Origin: Rhizomicrobium sp.
Lineage (GTDB): Bacteria > Pseudomonadota > Alphaproteobacteria > Micropepsales > Micropepsaceae
Direction of reading: 5' to 3'
Length of the DNA: 64,000 bases
Assembly: GCA_037200045.1 (NCBI GenBank)
Contig: JBBCHM010000002.1
Span: 1,167,241 to 1,231,240 of the forward strand
A program made the translations under genes and the position numbers. Below, one piece after another: positions 21,560 to 31,155 of this stretch. The notes beneath the pieces were generated by a model. The model had not been told where the DNA came from and did not search any database. It saw nothing but the letters and a program-made list of their open reading frames with translations. The first letter of the stretch is position 1; each line of letters begins with the position of its first letter.

Positions 21560-22885
21560 ATGGACAAGCAAGCCGACAAGCCCAACGACCTCGAAGCCTA
21601 TTGGATGCCGTTCACCGCGAACCGGCAGTTCAAGAGCAATCCGCGCCTCTTCGCCTCCGCCGACGGGATGTATTTCAAGACGACCGATGGGCGCGAGGTG
21701 CTCGACGGCGTGTCGGCCATGTGGTGCTGCAATGCCGGGCACAACCGGCCGCGCATCGTGGAGGCGATCCGCAAGCAGGCGGGCGAGCTCGACTATTCGC
21801 CGGCGTTCCAGATCGGCCATCACAAGGCATTCGAGCTGGCGAACCGGCTGGTCGCGTTGATGCCGGGCACGCTGAACCATGTGTTTTTCACCAATTCCGG
21901 CTCGGAGTCGGTGGAGACCGCGCTCAAGATGGCAATCGCCTATCATCGCGTGCGCGGCGAAGGTAGCCGCGTGCGGCTGATCGGGCGCGAGAAGGGCTAT
22001 CACGGCGTCAATTTCGGCGGCATGAGCGTCGGCGGCATGGTCGCCAACCGCAAGATGTTCGGCACGCTGGTCGTGGGCGTCGATCATCTGCGCCACACCC
22101 TTGGCGATCCGCGCAACGCGTTCGCCAAGGGCGAGCCGGAATACGGCGCCGACTTCGCCGACGACCTCGAGCGGCTGGTGCAGTTGCACGACGCCTCGAC
22201 CATCGCGGCGGTGATCGTGGAGCCGGTGCAGGGCTCGGCCGGCGTGATCGTGCCGCCCAAGGGCTATCTCAAGCGGCTGCGCGAGATCTGCGACCGCCAC
22301 GGCATCCTTCTGATCTTCGACGAGGTCATCACCGGCTATGGACGGCTGGGCACGCCGTTCGCGGTCGATTTCTTCGGCGTCGAGCCGGACCTGGTGACGA
22401 CCGCCAAGGGCCTGACCAACGGCGTGATCCCGATGGGCGCGGTGTTCGCGCAGGCGAAGATCCACGAGGCCTTCATGCACGGGCCGCCGAACGCGATCGA
22501 GTTCTTCCATGGCTACACCTATTCGGGAAATCCGATGGCCTGCGCCGCGGCGCTGGGCACGCTCGACACCTACGAAGAAGAAGGCCTGCTGACGCGGGCG
22601 GCGGCGCTGGCGCCCTATTGGGAGACGGCGCTGCATTCGCTCAAAGGCGCGCGCAACGTGATCGATATCCGCAATCTCGGTTTCGTCGGCGCGGTGGAGC
22701 TTTCCGCCGCGCCCGGCGAGCCGGCCAAGCGCGGCTTCGAGGCGTTCCTCAAGCTCTACGAGGCCGGGCTGCTCTGCCGCACCACGGGCGACACCATCGC
22801 CTTCGCGCCGCCGCTGATCGCGGAGCACAAGCATATCGATTTCCTTGTGGAGACGCTGGGCAAGGTCATCGCATCCATCGATTGA
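21560..22885 (+). CDS. Class III omega-aminotransferase, beta-alanine:pyruvate type
   Basis: This 441-aa PLP enzyme of the class III (omega) aminotransferases starts [20 protein letters not shown]. It has [14 protein letters not shown], the PLP-ring aspartate in [13 protein letters not shown] and the Schiff-base lysine in [11 protein letters not shown]. The [11 protein letters not shown] start and [15 protein letters not shown] segment match beta-alanine–pyruvate transaminases. Divergent to pyrimidine salvage genes, it may handle beta-alanine from uracil breakdown, but no reductive pyrimidine genes are in the window, so the substrate is inferred. Confidence 0.85.
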   Translation: MDKQADKPNDLEAYWMPFTANRQFKSNPRLFASADGMYFKTTDGREVLDGVSAMWCCNAGHNRPRIVEAIRKQAGELDYSPAFQIGHHKAFELANRLVALMPGTLNHVFFTNSGSESVETALKMAIAYHRVRGEGSRVRLIGREKGYHGVNFGGMSVGGMVANRKMFGTLVVGVDHLRHTLGDPRNAFAKGEPEYGADFADDLERLVQLHDASTIAAVIVEPVQGSAGVIVPPKGYLKRLREICDRHGILLIFDEVITGYGRLGTPFAVDFFGVEPDLVTTAKGLTNGVIPMGAVFAQAKIHEAFMHGPPNAIEFFHGYTYSGNPMACAAALGTLDTYEEEGLLTRAAALAPYWETALHSLKGARNVIDIRNLGFVGAVELSAAPGEPAKRGFEAFLKLYEAGLLCRTTGDTIAFAPPLIAEHKHIDFLVETLGKVIASID

Positions 22886-23120
22886 AGGGGCGGCGGCGCG
22901 GTAGCGCCCGCCGTTTTCCGTTTAGATGCAACTGTCGGGATATGGGTGATTTGGTGCGTAGACCGACTCGGTTCAAGGGGCGGGCGGAAATAAATCCGTA
23001 GACGGAGTTATCCAACAGCCGAGGCGCGCGGAGCCGCGCAGAACGCGGAGGTTTTGAGTTTGCCGCGGGGATAAGCTTTTCGTTGCGATGCGGCGGACGA
23101 TATTTTGTTGCGAAGAAAAT

Positions 23121-23147
23121 ACCTCTCCCGCTTCGCGGGAGAGGTAA
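23121..23147 (-). terminator. Rho-independent terminator downstream of gpt
   Basis: A perfect 12-bp inverted repeat (TACCTCTCCCGC / GCGGGAGAGGTA) with a 3-nt TTC loop lies just after the gpt stop. Read on the minus strand it is followed by TTTTCTTC, giving the U-rich tail of an intrinsic terminator. CCTCTCCCGC hairpins of this type also occur as dispersed repeats in some alphaproteobacterial genomes. Confidence 0.75.
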
Positions 23148-23148
23148 A

Positions 23149-23685
23149 TCACTCCGTCTCGGCGCCGCTGATCGGGTCGACCAGTTCGGGGTCGCCGTCC
23201 TTGGCGTCCCAGGGGAACACCACCCAGGAATTCTGCGGCGCCTGCAACAGGCGCATGTCCACCACGTCCTCGCCCTCCGGCTTGGAATAGATCGTCGCGT
23301 AAAGCGCGTTGGGCCAGATCTTGCGCAATTCGCGGAACGTGCCGCCGGTGTCCACCAGATCGTCGAGGATGATCATGTTCTCGCCGCCGTTCACGATCCG
23401 GGCGGCGACCTCGGGATGCAGCGGCTTGATGATCTTGGCGCCCGCGACCTGGCGCTCGCCGCGATAGGAGGTGACGCCGATGACCTCGATGTTCTCGCGG
23501 ATGTTGAGCTCCCGCGCCAGCACCGCCGCGAAAGGCAGGCCGCCGCGCGACACGCCGACCACGATGTCGATCCGCCGGCCGTTCTGCATGAGGTCGTGGA
23601 CCCAGCCGGCCATCTCGCGCATCTGGCGGTGAATCTCGTTCCAGCTCACGCGCACATACAGGCGCCGCTTGTTTTCCAGCCGCAT
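23149..23685 (-). CDS. gpt: Xanthine-guanine phosphoribosyltransferase
   Basis: This 178-aa type I phosphoribosyltransferase, starting MRLENKRRLYVRVSWNEIHR, has the PRPP motif MIILDDLVDTGGTFRE and VVGVSRGGLPFAAVLA. It salvages xanthine and guanine to XMP and GMP, competing with the guaD/xdh degradation route encoded nearby. It stands alone, with its own terminator downstream and the pgl gene ending 79 nt upstream. Confidence 0.92.
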   Translation of the reverse strand: MRLENKRRLYVRVSWNEIHRQMREMAGWVHDLMQNGRRIDIVVGVSRGGLPFAAVLARELNIRENIEVIGVTSYRGERQVAGAKIIKPLHPEVAARIVNGGENMIILDDLVDTGGTFRELRKIWPNALYATIYSKPEGEDVVDMRLLQAPQNSWVVFPWDAKDGDPELVDPISGAETE

Positions 23686-23764
23686 GACATCCTCCGTTGG
23701 AGCGACTATCGCCGCGATTTGGCGAGAAGAAAACCGCGCCCGGCGCTTTGCCCACAAGGCCGGT

Positions 23765-24457
23765 TCAGGGATTGGCGGCGCGATCGACGAACCAGCGCAA
23801 TTCGCCCCGCGGCTTGAGCCGGGCGGCCGGCAGCGCGGTGTCGCCGCCGAGGGCGCGGGCCAGGATGTCGCGCTTGGCGGCGCCGTCCACCAGGAAGGCG
23901 ATATGGCGGCTGTTCTCCAGCGCGGGATAGGTGAGCGTGACGCGGGTTTCGGCGCCTTCGACCGGCGCGACCCAGCGCTCGCGCTCTTCGAGCACGGCGG
24001 TGCCGGGAAACAGCGAGGCGGTATGCCCGTCCGGTCCCAGGCCCAGCAGCGTCGCGTCGAACAAGGGCGAATCCGGATCAGCGCGGTGGAAGCCGCGCAG
24101 GATGCGCTCGTAGCGGTCGGCCGCGTCGGCCGGCGTCAGGCCCACCGTCGGGATCGGCCTTATGTTCGCGGGCGGGATGTCGATGCGCGACAGCAGGGCC
24201 TCGCGCACCATGCGCAAATTGCTGCGCGGATCGTCGGGCGCGACGAACCGCTCGTCGCCCCAGAACAGATGCGTGCGAGCCCAGGGAAAGCTCGCGCGGA
24301 ACGGCGGTTCGCCCAGAAGCTCGTAGAGACGGCGCGGCGTCGCGCCGCCCGAAAGGCAGAGCGCGAACGTGCCCTCCTTGGCGCGCGCCAGGTCGAACAG
24401 CCAATCGGCGACGCGGCGCGCCAGCGCCGGCGGATCGGGCAATGTCTCGACGCTCAC
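23765..24457 (-). CDS. pgl: 6-Phosphogluconolactonase
   Basis: This 230-aa member of the glucosamine-6-phosphate isomerase-like family hydrolyses 6-phosphogluconolactone after Zwf. Visible motifs are LCLSGGATPRRLYELL, LFWGDERFV, RSNLRMVREALL and the GLGPDGHTASLFPG loop. It starts with GTG, overlapping the zwf stop by 4 nt. Last gene of gnd–zwf–pgl. Confidence 0.95.
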   Translation of the reverse strand: MSVETLPDPPALARRVADWLFDLARAKEGTFALCLSGGATPRRLYELLGEPPFRASFPWARTHLFWGDERFVAPDDPRSNLRMVREALLSRIDIPPANIRPIPTVGLTPADAADRYERILRGFHRADPDSPLFDATLLGLGPDGHTASLFPGTAVLEERERWVAPVEGAETRVTLTYPALENSRHIAFLVDGAAKRDILARALGGDTALPAARLKPRGELRWFVDRAANP

Positions 24458-26031
24458 GGCGCCTTGCTCTCGGGCGGCGAGACCGGCCGCCAGGCGCGAT
24501 AGGGGCCCGGGCCGATAAGGTCGTCCGCCGCCTTGGGGCCGTCGCCGCCGGATTCGTAAAGCGCCGGCGCCTCCGCCGACGCGGCGTCGAGCACCGGCTG
24601 GACGATGCGCCAGGCCTGCTCGACCATGTCGGCGCGCATGAACAGCGTCGGATCGCCCAGGATGACGTCGTGGATCAGCGTCTCGTAGCCGACATTCGGC
24701 TCCTTGGGGAACCAGTCGTCGTAGCGGAAATCCATCTTCACCGAGGCGAGATCGACCGCCGGGCCGCGGCGCTTGACCTCGAATTGCAGCGAGATGCCCT
24801 CATTGGGCTGGATGCGCAGCACCAGCCAGTTGGGGCGCAGGCGCTCGACCGGGGTGTGCTGGAAGGCGGTGTGCGGCGCGGGCTTGAAGCAGATCGCGAT
24901 CTCGGTGTTGCGCGCCGCCAGGTGCTTGCCGGTGCGCACGAAGAACGGCACGCCGGCCCAGCGCCAATTGTCGATCTCCAGTTTCATCGCGATATAGGTC
25001 TCGGTGCGGGAGTCGGGCGCGACATTGGCCTCGTCGCGATAGGCCTTCACCGGCGTGCCGGCGACGGCGCCGGCGGCGTACTGGCCGCGCACCACGTTCT
25101 TCGGATCGACCGGCGGCATGGCGGCGAACACGTCGGCCTTCTTGGAGCGGATCGAGGCCTCGTCGAAGCCGAGCGGCGGCTCCATCGCCACCATCGAGAG
25201 CAGCGCGAAGACGTGGTTGGGCACCATGTCGCGCAGGGCGCCGGTCTGTTCGTAGAAGTCGCCGCGCGTCTCCACGCCGACGGTTTCGGCCACCGTGATC
25301 TGGACGTGATCGATGCGGTCGCGGCCCCAGACCGGCTCGAACAACCCGTTGGCGAAGCGGAACGCCGTGATGCTCTGCACCGCGTCCTTGCCGAGGAAAT
25401 GGTCGATGCGGAAGACCTGGTTCTCGCGCACCGTGCGCAGGATGCGCTTGTCGAGCTCGCGGGCCGAGTCGTAGCTGTGGCCGAACGGCTTTTCGACCAC
25501 GATGCGGCGCCAGAAATGCCGGCCACCGGCGCCGACGCCCTGCTCCGTCAGCTTGGCATGGCCGAGATGATCGACGATCGGGCCGAAGAACTTGTCGGCG
25601 ACGGCGAGATAGAAGATCGCGTTGCCTTGCGTGCCGCGCTCGCGCTCGGCCTCGTCCAAAACGTCGCGCAGCCTGTCGTAGAGCGCCGGATCGTTGGCGT
25701 CGCCGCGCACATAGCACATCGCCCGCGCCAGCCGGGACCACACGGCCTCGTCGATCTGTCCAAGCGACTTCTGGAGGAAATCGTGCAGCTCGCGCCGCCA
25801 GCCTTCGGTCGCCAGATCGCCGCGCGCCACGCCGATCAGGACGAATTTCTCCGGCAGGCAGTTCGTGCGGCACAGATTGTAGAGCGCCGGCACCAGCAGC
25901 CGCTTGGTCAGATCGCCGCTCGCGCCGAAGATCACCATGGCGCAGGGCTCCACCGGATCGGCGCAATGCGGCGCGACGGCGGGCGCGGTCTCGGCGGTGC
26001 TCGCGATGCGGGTGGGTTCTTCCTGGGGCAT
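24454..26031 (-). CDS. zwf: Glucose-6-phosphate 1-dehydrogenase
   Basis: This 525-aa enzyme oxidises glucose-6-phosphate, reducing NADP+ or NAD+. It has the dinucleotide-binding MVIFGASGDLTKRLLVPALY and the catalytic FRIDHFLGKDAVQSI. The N-terminus carries a short extra segment before the Rossmann fold. It sits between gnd (2-nt gap) and pgl (4-nt overlap), serving both the pentose phosphate and Entner–Doudoroff routes. Confidence 0.96.
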   Translation of the reverse strand: MPQEEPTRIASTAETAPAVAPHCADPVEPCAMVIFGASGDLTKRLLVPALYNLCRTNCLPEKFVLIGVARGDLATEGWRRELHDFLQKSLGQIDEAVWSRLARAMCYVRGDANDPALYDRLRDVLDEAERERGTQGNAIFYLAVADKFFGPIVDHLGHAKLTEQGVGAGGRHFWRRIVVEKPFGHSYDSARELDKRILRTVRENQVFRIDHFLGKDAVQSITAFRFANGLFEPVWGRDRIDHVQITVAETVGVETRGDFYEQTGALRDMVPNHVFALLSMVAMEPPLGFDEASIRSKKADVFAAMPPVDPKNVVRGQYAAGAVAGTPVKAYRDEANVAPDSRTETYIAMKLEIDNWRWAGVPFFVRTGKHLAARNTEIAICFKPAPHTAFQHTPVERLRPNWLVLRIQPNEGISLQFEVKRRGPAVDLASVKMDFRYDDWFPKEPNVGYETLIHDVILGDPTLFMRADMVEQAWRIVQPVLDAASAEAPALYESGGDGPKAADDLIGPGPYRAWRPVSPPESKAP

Positions 26032-26033
26032 GG

Positions 26034-27032
26034 CTATTTCGGCTTGCCGCCTTCGAGCGCGCCCTCGATATGGCCGCCGAAGCCGAAGCGCATGGCGGAC
26101 AGCATCTTGTCGGCGAAGCTGTGCTCCTGGCGCGAGCGGAAGCGGGCATAGAGGGCGGAGGACAGGACGACGGCCGGCACCGCTTCCTCGATCGCGGCCT
26201 CGACGGTCCAGCGGCCCTCCCCGGAATCGTCGACGAAGCCGGAATAGCTGTCGAGCCGGGCGTCCTTCGCGAAGGCGCCGGCGGTCAGATCGAGGAGCCA
26301 GGAGGAGACGACGCTGCCGCGCCGCCAGACCTCGGCGATGTCGGGCAGGTTCAGGGCGAAGCGTTCGTCGTCCGGCAGGGTGTCGGCGTCGCGGTGGCGC
26401 AGGATGTCGAAGCCTTCGGCATAGGCCTGCATCAGTCCGTATTCGATGCCGTTATGCACCATCTTCACGAAATGACCGGCGCCGGAGGGACCGGCATGGA
26501 TATAGCCGCGCTCGGCGCGCGTGTCGGCGCTTTCGCGGCCCGGCGTGCGCGGGATATCGCCGAGGCCCGGGGCCAGCGCGGCGAAGATCGGATCGAGATG
26601 GTCCACCGCGTCCTTCGGCCCGCCGATCATCATGCAATAGCCGCGTTCAAGACCCCACACCCCGCCCGAGGTGCCGCAGTCGATGTAGCGGATGGCTTTG
26701 GCCGCGAGCGCCTTGGCGCGGCGGATGTCGTCTTTGTAATACGCGTTGCCGCCGTCGATCAGGATGTCGTCCTTGCCGAGCAGGCCGGCCAATTGGTCGA
26801 CGGCGTCTTCGGTGATCTTGCCGGCCGGCAGCATCAGCCACACCGCGCGCGGCGCGGCGCCGAGCGTCTCGACCATCGCGGCCAGCGACGGCACGGCGGT
26901 GGCGCCCTCTTTCGCCAGCGCCTCGCCGGCCCTGGGATTGACGTCGAACACCACGCAAGCGTGGCCCGCCTTCATCAGGCGCCGCGCGATGTTGCCACCC
27001 ATGCGGCCAAGGCCGACTACGCCGATCTGCAT
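26034..27032 (-). CDS. gnd: 6-Phosphogluconate dehydrogenase, decarboxylating (short type)
   Basis: This 332-aa protein has the N-terminal [22 protein letters not shown](P)-binding fold, the substrate-binding [20 protein letters not shown] and the [15 protein letters not shown] segment. It is the shorter GntZ/YqeC-like class, often NAD-preferring, rather than the 470-aa enteric form. It oxidatively decarboxylates 6-phosphogluconate to ribulose-5-phosphate. First gene of gnd–zwf–pgl. Confidence 0.93.
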   Translation of the reverse strand: MQIGVVGLGRMGGNIARRLMKAGHACVVFDVNPRAGEALAKEGATAVPSLAAMVETLGAAPRAVWLMLPAGKITEDAVDQLAGLLGKDDILIDGGNAYYKDDIRRAKALAAKAIRYIDCGTSGGVWGLERGYCMMIGGPKDAVDHLDPIFAALAPGLGDIPRTPGRESADTRAERGYIHAGPSGAGHFVKMVHNGIEYGLMQAYAEGFDILRHRDADTLPDDERFALNLPDIAEVWRRGSVVSSWLLDLTAGAFAKDARLDSYSGFVDDSGEGRWTVEAAIEEAVPAVVLSSALYARFRSRQEHSFADKMLSAMRFGFGGHIEGALEGGKPK

Positions 27033-27302
27033 CCGCTGAACTCCTGCGCGCTGCCGGGATGTGCTTCTACGCCCATTTTGTCAAACGTGAAGTCCGCCGA
27101 TCCGTTCCGGCCTGTGACCATCCGGTCAGGACCGGTCCCGATCGAGTGGATGACAAAAGCGGTTTGTCCCGAGCAGTATTCCGCCGGCAAGGGGCGCGGC
27201 GCAATGTATCGGCGTCCGCTCCGCCACGGTCACGGAATGGGACCTGTTTTCAACATGTTGCCGAGCTTTCAGGCCGGGCCGTCAAACGCAGGAGGCAAAC
27301 CG
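27033..27302. promoter_or_regulatory. Divergent intergenic region gnd / SDR
   Basis: This 270-nt region separates divergent gnd and SDR genes and should hold both promoters. It contains a perfect 10-bp palindrome GGACCGGTCC at 27129–27138. A strong ribosome site (CAGGAGGCAAACCG) precedes the SDR start. No gene could be supported here. Confidence 0.5.
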
Positions 27303-28178
27303 ATGAACACCGACACACAACGCGCTGGACGATTGACGGGAAAAGCCGCGATCGTCACCGGCGCCGCGCGCGGCATCGGCCGCGCCGCCGCGATCGCCTT
27401 CGCCCGCGAAGGCGCCGACGTCATGGGCATCGACATCGCCGGCCCGGTCAGCGCGACGCTGGACGTGACGCCGGCGACGCAGGACGAATTGGCCGAGACC
27501 GGCCGCCTTGTCGTCGCGGCCGGCGGGCGCTGGTGCCAGGCGCGGCTCGACCAGCGCGATCTTGCGGCATTGCGCGCCGCGGCGCAGAGCGCGTTCGACA
27601 CGTTCGGCCGGCTCGACATCCTGTTCGCCAATGCCGGCATCCAGGCGTTCAAGCCGATATTGGAATGGGACGACGCGGACTGGCACGACACGATCGACGT
27701 GAACCTCACCGGCACCTGCAACGCGCTCCGCGCGGTGGCGCCCTATCTGGTGCGCAATGGCGGCGGGCGCATCATCGTCACCTCGTCCACCCAGGGCCGG
27801 CACGGCACCAAATACGGCGCCGCCTATAGCGCGTCCAAATGGGGCATCATCGGCCTGATGAAATCGGCGGCGCTGGAGCTCGGCGAGCATCGCATCACCG
27901 TCAACGCCGTCATCCCGGGCCTCATCGACACGGCGCTGACGCGCCACCGGCAGCGCTATGCGCAGGCGGTCGACGATCTCGCGTCCAAGGAGAGCACGGC
28001 CGAATTGGAGCAGGAAGCGATCAAGCGGCTCATCGCCCGGACGCCGCTCGGCGTGCCGTGGATCGAGCCGGACAGCGTCGCGCCGGTGGTGGTGTTTCTC
28101 GCCTCGGACGATGCCGCGATGGTCAGCGGCGCGACCTATGACGTGACCGGCGGCGACAGCGCCAACAACGCAACATGA
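27303..28178 (+). CDS. SDR family oxidoreductase
   Basis: This 291-aa classical short-chain dehydrogenase has the cofactor loop VTGAARGIGRAAA, NAG (FANAGIQAF), catalytic Ser in IIVTSSTQGRHG and YSASKWG. Extra inserted segments (VTPATQDELAETG and the ALTRHRQRYAQAVDDLASKEST stretch in two parts) resemble the larger SDRs that prefer bound cofactors. The substrate is unknown. The AGGAGG ribosome site fixes the start. A stem-loop follows at 28220. Confidence 0.85.
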   Translation: MNTDTQRAGRLTGKAAIVTGAARGIGRAAAIAFAREGADVMGIDIAGPVSATLDVTPATQDELAETGRLVVAAGGRWCQARLDQRDLAALRAAAQSAFDTFGRLDILFANAGIQAFKPILEWDDADWHDTIDVNLTGTCNALRAVAPYLVRNGGGRIIVTSSTQGRHGTKYGAAYSASKWGIIGLMKSAALELGEHRITVNAVIPGLIDTALTRHRQRYAQAVDDLASKESTAELEQEAIKRLIARTPLGVPWIEPDSVAPVVVFLASDDAAMVSGATYDVTGGDSANNAT

Positions 28179-28219
28179 GAGCGTGACGCGCCGCGCGAAT
28201 ATCCAGAAGTATCCGGAAG

Positions 28220-28243
28220 CAATTGCGGGAAAGTCCGCAATTG
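28220..28243 (+). terminator. Stem-loop downstream of the SDR gene
   Basis: A 9-bp inverted repeat CAATTGCGG–GAAAGT–CCGCAATTG lies 42 nt after the SDR stop. The tail (TCTTCG) is only weakly U-rich, so termination is likely but not certain. Confidence 0.5.
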
Positions 28244-28329
28244 TCTTCGACAGATATCGGCGGCCTTTATCCGATCTCAAGCAAATATTTACGTTTCATT
28301 TACCAATTCGTTCACATAGTTGTCCGTGA

Positions 28330-29007
28330 ATGCATTTACACGGGATGATTGCGATGCGCCGGCGAACCCTAGCAAGAGCGGCATCCCTCGGCGCATTGGC
28401 GGCAACGGCCGCGTATTTCTGCGTCGGCAACGCCCAGGCCAGCGACGAGTACATCGCCATCCGGGGAAGCTTCGCCGTCTCGGACGGCGCAAGGGCGACG
28501 GTGGTGTACATCCCCGTGAAAGCGACGTTTTCGAACGGCGGCGGCGGTTCCCTGGTGATCGGCTCCAAGAGCGACTGGCTGGGTGTGCGGCTGGAAATCG
28601 AAGGCCTCTATCGCGGCTTCTCGACAAAGGCCCTGGTGTCCGGCGGCGCCCGCCTTCCGGTGTCCGGGCGCGTCAATGTGTTCGCGCCGATGGTCAACGC
28701 CATCTTCGATGTGCCGGTCCCCGATGCCTTCCCCGTCAAGCCATTCGTGGGAATCGGGATCGGCGGCATCTACGCGGACGTCCGTCCGCCCGCCAATTCG
28801 GTCGCCCTCGTCGATGACGGCGGATGGGGCTTCGGCTACCAGGCGATGCTGGGCGCGAATGTCCCCATGACGGAACGGTCGAGTTTCACCGCTCAATTGC
28901 GGTATTTGGCATCTCCCGGCGTTCCGCTCCATGCGGTCGGCGGCTTGCCGTTCGACGCGAATTTCAGCACCGAGAGCGTCGACCTCGGCTTTCAATATAA
29001 CCTCTAG
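28330..29007 (+). CDS. Outer-membrane beta-barrel protein
   Basis: This 225-aa protein starts with a clear signal peptide (MRRRTLARAASLGALAATAA…NAQA, cleavage near ASDEY). It continues with alternating amphipathic strands (FVGIGIGGIYADV, SSFTAQLRYLAS) and ends in an aromatic strand (VDLGFQYNL), like OmpW/OmpA-type small barrels. ATGs at 28330, 28345 and 28354 are in frame; the last has GGGA about 9 nt upstream. The AT-rich upstream region probably carries its promoter. Function is unknown. Confidence 0.75.
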   Translation: MHLHGMIAMRRRTLARAASLGALAATAAYFCVGNAQASDEYIAIRGSFAVSDGARATVVYIPVKATFSNGGGGSLVIGSKSDWLGVRLEIEGLYRGFSTKALVSGGARLPVSGRVNVFAPMVNAIFDVPVPDAFPVKPFVGIGIGGIYADVRPPANSVALVDDGGWGFGYQAMLGANVPMTERSSFTAQLRYLASPGVPLHAVGGLPFDANFSTESVDLGFQYNL

Positions 29008-29111
29008 GAACCCGTAAGGATCGAGCGCCCCGGCAGTGTCCGATATGACACATTGCGTTGGCGAAATGCCCTTCGCAATCTATCCGCCGGATCGATGCAA
29101 CGAGCAAACGG

Positions 29112-29318
29112 ATGTCACGCAAGCGCGTTCGTAAATCGCGAAACGGCGTCACACTCACCGAGGTGGCCGTGTTCGGCGGCACGCCTCGGATACGCATCGG
29201 CGTCAGTTACATCGTGCAGAGTCTGCGCAAGCCGGAGGGTCGAACGTTCGACACGCGCAGCGCGGCCCAGAAATACTTCGACGTGCAGGCGAGCCTTCGT
29301 CCGAGAGCGGAACCCTAG
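29112..29318 (+). CDS. Hypothetical small basic protein
   Basis: This possible 68-aa protein (MSRKRVRKSRNGVTLTEVAV…) is the only gene-like content of the 338-nt stretch between the barrel protein and tRNA-Phe. It is Arg/Lys-rich with a plausible folded core (RIRIGVSYIVQSLRKPEG). It has no recognised domain and no strong ribosome site. The frame is also open upstream to 29058. I am not sure it is translated. Confidence 0.35.
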   Translation: MSRKRVRKSRNGVTLTEVAVFGGTPRIRIGVSYIVQSLRKPEGRTFDTRSAAQKYFDVQASLRPRAEP

Positions 29319-29346
29319 CCGCAATCCGGCCCGTCGGCGGGATGGA

Positions 29347-29422
29347 TGGTGCCCGGGGACAGAATCGAACTGCCGACACGTGGATTTTCAATCCACTGCT
29401 CTACCGACTGAGCTACCCGGGC
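29347..29422 (-). tRNA. tRNA-Phe(GAA)
   Basis: On the minus strand the sequence folds as a tRNA: 7-bp acceptor stem GCCCGGG/CCCGGGC, D-arm with AGCTCAGTCGGTAGAGC, anticodon stem-loop GGATTGAAAATCC with anticodon GAA, and the TΨC segment GTTCGATTC. Discriminator A and an encoded CCA are present. It is 76 nt. Confidence 0.96.
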
Positions 29423-29489
29423 GACCGGCCGTGCCGGAAAAGGCCCGGCTTTCTAGAAGAGACCGGCCGCCCTGTCCAGCGGGCGATTT

Positions 29490-30821
29490 CTACCGCAGGA
29501 CGAGCTGTAGACCGACCAGAGTCGCCTGGGAATCGGTGGTCCCGTCCAGGCTGCCGCGGGCCGCGTTGCCCGGATCGGCCACCGACTGGTCGACATGGCT
29601 GTGCGGCGACAACAGATGCGAGACCGAGACGTTGATGTCCGTATTGTCGTCCCAGCGATAGCCGACGCCGGCCGACACCCAATAGCGGTCCGCGTCAGGG
29701 ATGCGCGGCTCCAGCGTCGCAGGCGGCGCCGCCGCTTCGTCATAGGCGATGCCACCGCGCAGCGTCCAGGTCTCGTCCGGGCGGTATTCGGCGCCGAGCG
29801 AACCGAACCAGGTGTCCTTCCAGTTAAGCTGCGTCAGGCTCGGGCTGTTGAGCGGGTTGGCGGAGACCACGAGCAACTGCTTGAGCGAACTCCAATTGGT
29901 GTATTCGACGGTGCCGAGCGCGGTCCACTGGTCAGATACCGCCCAGCGGGCGCCGACATTCACGACCGCCGGGGTCGGCAGGTCCACCTTGCCGCCCGAA
30001 TCGGCGAAGGCGCCGCTCAGCGTATGCAGCGTGGCGCCGATGCCGGCGCTGTCGAAGGTGAACTGCTCCTGCCCGCTGAGCGCATGGGGAATCTCGGAGC
30101 GGTAGGAGACGCCGATATTGAGGTCGGGAAGCGCCTGCCAGGCGATGCCCGCGACATAGCCGACGCCCCAATCGTGGCCGTGCAGGCGGGCGCGGCCGTC
30201 ATCGGCGCCGGGCACCGCGCCGGGAATGCCGAAGCCGGCGCCGATGGTGCCGAAATCGATCGCCTGAGTGAGGTTGCCGCGCGTGTACTGGACCTGCGGT
30301 CCGGCCGCGAGCGTGAGATCGGGCGTGATCTGGTAGGACACCGTCGCCGTCGCATTATAGGCCGTAAGGCCCGTGGTCTGCGCGTAGTAGCGGCCGGTCC
30401 AGTTCGCCGGATAATGCGTGGTCTCGCCCCACGGAACGGTGAGCGACAGGCCGACCGCCCATTGGTCGTTCAGCCGGTAGCGCAAGGCGCCGGACGGAAC
30501 GGCGGCGGAGCCGATGAAGGAACTGGCGCGGCCGGCGCCGCCGGTCGGGGTTCCCGCCGCGGTGTGGCCGACGAAAGTTCCGCCCGAGCCCGGCAGGATG
30601 CCGATCACGTCGAGCGAGAGGTCATGGTCGACCACGCCGGCGGTGGCCGCCGGGTTGTAGAACATGTAGCTCGGGTCGCTGTTGGTCGCGGCGGCGCCGG
30701 CATAGGCGGTGCCCATGGCACCGGTGCTCGCTTCGCGCAGCGCGAAGCCCGACGCATGCGCGGCGGTGTTGAAGATGACGAAAGGCGCGGTGACGGCTAG
30801 TGCGGCAAACTTGAAACGCAT
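29490..30821 (-). CDS. FadL/TodX family outer-membrane transport protein
   Basis: This 443-aa protein starts MRFKFAALAVTAPFVIFNTA with a signal peptide cleaved near AHASGFALRE. The FadL N-terminal hatch (GFALREASTGAMGTAYAGAA … DPSYMFYNPAA) is clear and is followed by a beta barrel. FadL proteins carry hydrophobic compounds such as long-chain fatty acids or aromatics across the outer membrane. The barrel ends ATLVGLQLVLR. It is monocistronic, downstream of tRNA-Phe on the same strand orientation. Confidence 0.9.
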   Translation of the reverse strand: MRFKFAALAVTAPFVIFNTAAHASGFALREASTGAMGTAYAGAAATNSDPSYMFYNPAATAGVVDHDLSLDVIGILPGSGGTFVGHTAAGTPTGGAGRASSFIGSAAVPSGALRYRLNDQWAVGLSLTVPWGETTHYPANWTGRYYAQTTGLTAYNATATVSYQITPDLTLAAGPQVQYTRGNLTQAIDFGTIGAGFGIPGAVPGADDGRARLHGHDWGVGYVAGIAWQALPDLNIGVSYRSEIPHALSGQEQFTFDSAGIGATLHTLSGAFADSGGKVDLPTPAVVNVGARWAVSDQWTALGTVEYTNWSSLKQLLVVSANPLNSPSLTQLNWKDTWFGSLGAEYRPDETWTLRGGIAYDEAAAPPATLEPRIPDADRYWVSAGVGYRWDDNTDINVSVSHLLSPHSHVDQSVADPGNAARGSLDGTTDSQATLVGLQLVLR

Positions 30822-30960
30822 ATTGGGCCCTCGAAAAAATGGCCCCCCTCGAAAATGCGCGCATACCCCGCGCATCGGCTTGGTCGATATAGTCGCTCGC
30901 GCCGGCGATGCAAGTGCGGATTGCAACTGACCAGTGTCAGCAACGAATCCGCATCATTCA

Positions 30961-31155
30961 TTAACCAGCGTCATCATCTTCATACGGATCAGCCGCGCTC
31001 TCCTCGCCGGCCGGCGCGCCCGGAATCGCATACTCGCCCTGCAGCCAGTGCATGAGGTCGATGTCGGCGCAGCGCTTGGAACAGAACGGACGGAACTTGG
31101 CGTCGCGGGGCCTGCCGCAGATCGGGCACTGGCCGCCCTCAAGCGGTTGAGACAT
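30961..31155 (-). CDS. yacG: DNA gyrase inhibitor YacG (zinc-binding)
   Basis: This 64-aa protein has the zinc motif CPICGRPRDAKFRPFCSKRC, then ADIDLMHWL and an acidic tail (DPYEDDD). YacG binds gyrase B and blocks DNA binding. It starts inside the 3' end of rng (17-nt overlap), as is common in Alphaproteobacteria, where it may be co-translated. Confidence 0.92.
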   Translation of the reverse strand: MSQPLEGGQCPICGRPRDAKFRPFCSKRCADIDLMHWLQGEYAIPGAPAGEESAADPYEDDDAG

